From: Planctomycetota bacterium
GTDB lineage: Bacteria > Planctomycetota > UBA8108
Length of the DNA: 6,025 nucleotides
Assembly (NCBI GenBank): GCA_002695115.1
Contig: NZOA01000038.1
Coordinates: 86,091-92,115 of the forward strand
Direction of reading: 5' to 3'
The notes under the pieces are model-generated. The model did not search any database. It was not told the DNA's origin and was given only the letters and a program-made list of their open reading frames with translations. The translations under genes and the position numbers were made by a program. Below, in pieces: positions 4,524-6,025 of the stretch; the first letter of the stretch is position 1; each line of letters begins with the position of its first letter.

Positions 4524-6025
4524 GTCCGGTCCCGGGAATTTGAATTCGGCGGAGCGGGCGCCTTTGGCTCCTGGTAGAACTGGACGGAAGACAGGTAGCA
4601 GATCTTTCGCCGGGGAATGCGAATGAAAATGCGTTCAGGGGACCGGTCATCATTCCAGGAGTAGCCGAGGCGCCTGGCGGCCATCTTCTTAGTACCAACC
4701 TGGAAAGAAAGCTCCCCCTTGGAGCGCTCTATCACGACCGTGGATGTTCCGCCCTTGAGAGGAACCTCTTTTCCCCTGATGGAACGGCCCGAGCCGCGCA
4801 GGACCCCCACCGCGCTACTCCCCTTGACAGTGAACCTGGCGTAAAAATCCCCGTCGACGTCAACATCGCAGAGCAGGTAGCCGAACATGCGGTCCGAGGG
4901 ATTCCCGACCACCAGGTTGCTGCCCTTCCTGACGGGATTGAGCGCCGAGAGTCGAACCGGGCTCCATCTGGTGTCGCCATCTTTCCAGATCAGGGCGCTG
5001 AACTCGCTGACTTCCAGCGGCCTGAGCAGCTCCCGTATGTCGCCCCTGATCTCGCGTACGCGCTGCAGCGCCCGGGTTCGCTCGAGCCCGGTGCTCTTTG
5101 CCAGGGCCTCCTGGTACCAATAGAGAGCCCGGTCCCGGAATTCGGGCCGCTTCTTTTTCCCGTCCAGGTAGAGATCCGCCCATTCCTCTCCTGCTTCAAA
5201 TGCAGAGCCCCGGCCTGAGCTTGCGGCGACATCGGCTCGTGATGCCTCGCCCAGAGAATTCAGCGGCGCCTTGGCGAGAAAAGGCGCCGCGGCCCCCGGA
5301 TCCCTCTTCTTTTCAGCATAGAAGTTTCCGACCGCGAGATTGGCAGCCTCGTCATCGGGATTGTCCAGGAGCAGGAGGTACTGTGAGCGCAGCCCGTCAA
5401 AGGCCTCCGCCAGCATCCGCGCCAGGGCCCGCTTGTCTTTCAACTCCGCCTTGAACATCCTGCCACCAAGCTTGTCCGCGATCTTCAGGGCGCCATCACT
5501 TACGGTGACAGCTGCCTTGTAGCGATCTTCGGCGATAGCCGTATCGACAAGCTCCAGGTACGCTCTGGCCGTAATTTCTTTCTCCAGGAATCCCGGTTTT
5601 TTGCTGGGGACAAAAACCTCCAGGGCGGAACTTTTCAGATCGAAATTATTGGCGAGCCACGAGCTGCAAATCCTGTCGACCGTGGAAAAAGCCGTCGCGA
5701 GGTCGCCCCCCTCCGAGGATGCCGTGACGGCCTCGTTCAACAGAACGAACTGCGTCACCTTGTCCTGCTCCTTGCCGGCCTGGACCAGCAGCTTGGATGC
5801 AAGAGCTCTGCGTTTCTCGGCGCCCTCAGCGGCATAGTCCGAGGCGTAGATGTCCTTGATCAAGGTCCGCGCCTTCTCCTGCTCGAGCGGAAGCGGAGGC
5901 TGGACCCTCCCGGAAGCCCGGCCATCCTGCACGCCCGGCACAGGCAGAGGAAGAAAAGCCGTCACCACGAGAGAAAGAACAAAGGCGAAAAAGACTCCGC
6001 TCTCCCTCGATCGGCAGGCTGAATC
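4511..6025 (-). CDS. Exported helical-repeat (TPR-like) plus C-terminal beta-sandwich protein, 5'-partial
   Basis: The frame is open to the right edge, giving at least 504 residues. Its first GTG in the window (5968) is unlikely to be the start, because the codons before it encode SRESGVFFAFVLSLVVTAFL, the positive and hydrophobic parts of a signal peptide. No ATG, GTG or TTG occurs in the 19 codons to the edge, so the start lies outside. Numbering from the edge, residues 45-220 are helical (RALASKLLVQAGKEQD, YLELVDTAIAEDRYKAAVTV). Residues 221-325 carry the series NPDDEAANLAVG, PFLAKAPLNSLG, EEWADLY and ALYWYQEALAKSTGLERTRA, which I know from planctomycete TPR-like proteins. Residues 342-486 are strand-rich (FSALIWKDGDTRW, YARFTVKGSSAVGVLRG, SSVQFYQE), resembling a LamG/DUF1080-type sandwich. 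The tail is Pro/Ser-rich. It probably binds a ligand at the cell surface or in the periplasm with the beta-helix partner encoded immediately downstream. No catalytic residues recognised. Confidence 0.82.
   Translation of the reverse strand, partial: DSACRSRESGVFFAFVLSLVVTAFLPLPVPGVQDGRASGRVQPPLPLEQEKARTLIKDIYASDYAAEGAEKRRALASKLLVQAGKEQDKVTQFVLLNEAVTASSEGGDLATAFSTVDRICSSWLANNFDLKSSALEVFVPSKKPGFLEKEITARAYLELVDTAIAEDRYKAAVTVSDGALKIADKLGGRMFKAELKDKRALARMLAEAFDGLRSQYLLLLDNPDDEAANLAVGNFYAEKKRDPGAAAPFLAKAPLNSLGEASRADVAASSGRGSAFEAGEEWADLYLDGKKKRPEFRDRALYWYQEALAKSTGLERTRALQRVREIRGDIRELLRPLEVSEFSALIWKDGDTRWSPVRLSALNPVRKGSNLVVGNPSDRMFGYLLCDVDVDGDFYARFTVKGSSAVGVLRGSGRSIRGKEVPLKGGTSTVVIERSKGELSFQVGTKKMAARRLGYSWNDDRSPERIFIRIPRRKICYLSSVQFYQEPKAPAPPNSNSRDRTGSK

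Noticed and set aside
4155..4577. Plus-strand frame of 140 codons
   Set aside because: It is antisense to the beta-helix gene and the end of its upstream partner; composition is unstructured and no start signal is seen.

Overview
The window is GC-rich bacterial DNA and most probably comes from a planctomycete (Planctomycetota) or a close relative in the PVC group. Two things point there. One is a giant secreted protein of the PSCyt1/DUF1549 (planctomycete cytochrome) architecture. The other is a helical-repeat protein carrying a motif series I associate with planctomycete proteins (NPDDEAANLAVG, then a WADLY-like block, then RALYWYQEALAKSTGLERTRA). The assignment comes from recalled family patterns, not from a search.

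Layout. Positions 1-2598 (minus strand) hold the first 866 codons of a PSCyt1-DUF1549 multidomain protein. Its C-terminus, where the DUF1553 domain normally sits, lies beyond the left edge. Positions 2599-2860 are a divergent intergenic region with weak promoter-like elements for both sides, a 7-bp direct repeat and a small leader hairpin. Positions 2861-3493 (plus) encode a lipoprotein with a DUF442-like, tyrosine-phosphatase-like domain whose catalytic cysteine is missing. Positions 3498-4514 (minus) encode an exported right-handed beta-helix protein. Positions 4511-6025 (minus) encode an exported helical-repeat plus beta-sandwich protein whose true start is just outside the right edge. The last two genes overlap by four bases (ATGA) and form an operon. 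A hairpin with a T-run beyond the operon's end lies inside the 3' end of the opposing lipoprotein gene, whose stop is only four bases from the operon's stop.

All four products appear to be exported or envelope-anchored. The large protein has two heme-binding CxxCH motifs and two beta-sandwich modules, the first resembling an accessory module of GH32 fructan hydrolases. The beta-helix and sandwich proteins have folds common in polysaccharide binding or cleavage. A shared role in handling extracellular glycans is plausible, but no catalytic residue set visible here proves it. I saw no RNA genes, mobile elements, CRISPR arrays or defence genes, and nothing I would call a wholly new system. The most unusual item is the apparently dead phosphatase-like lipoprotein.
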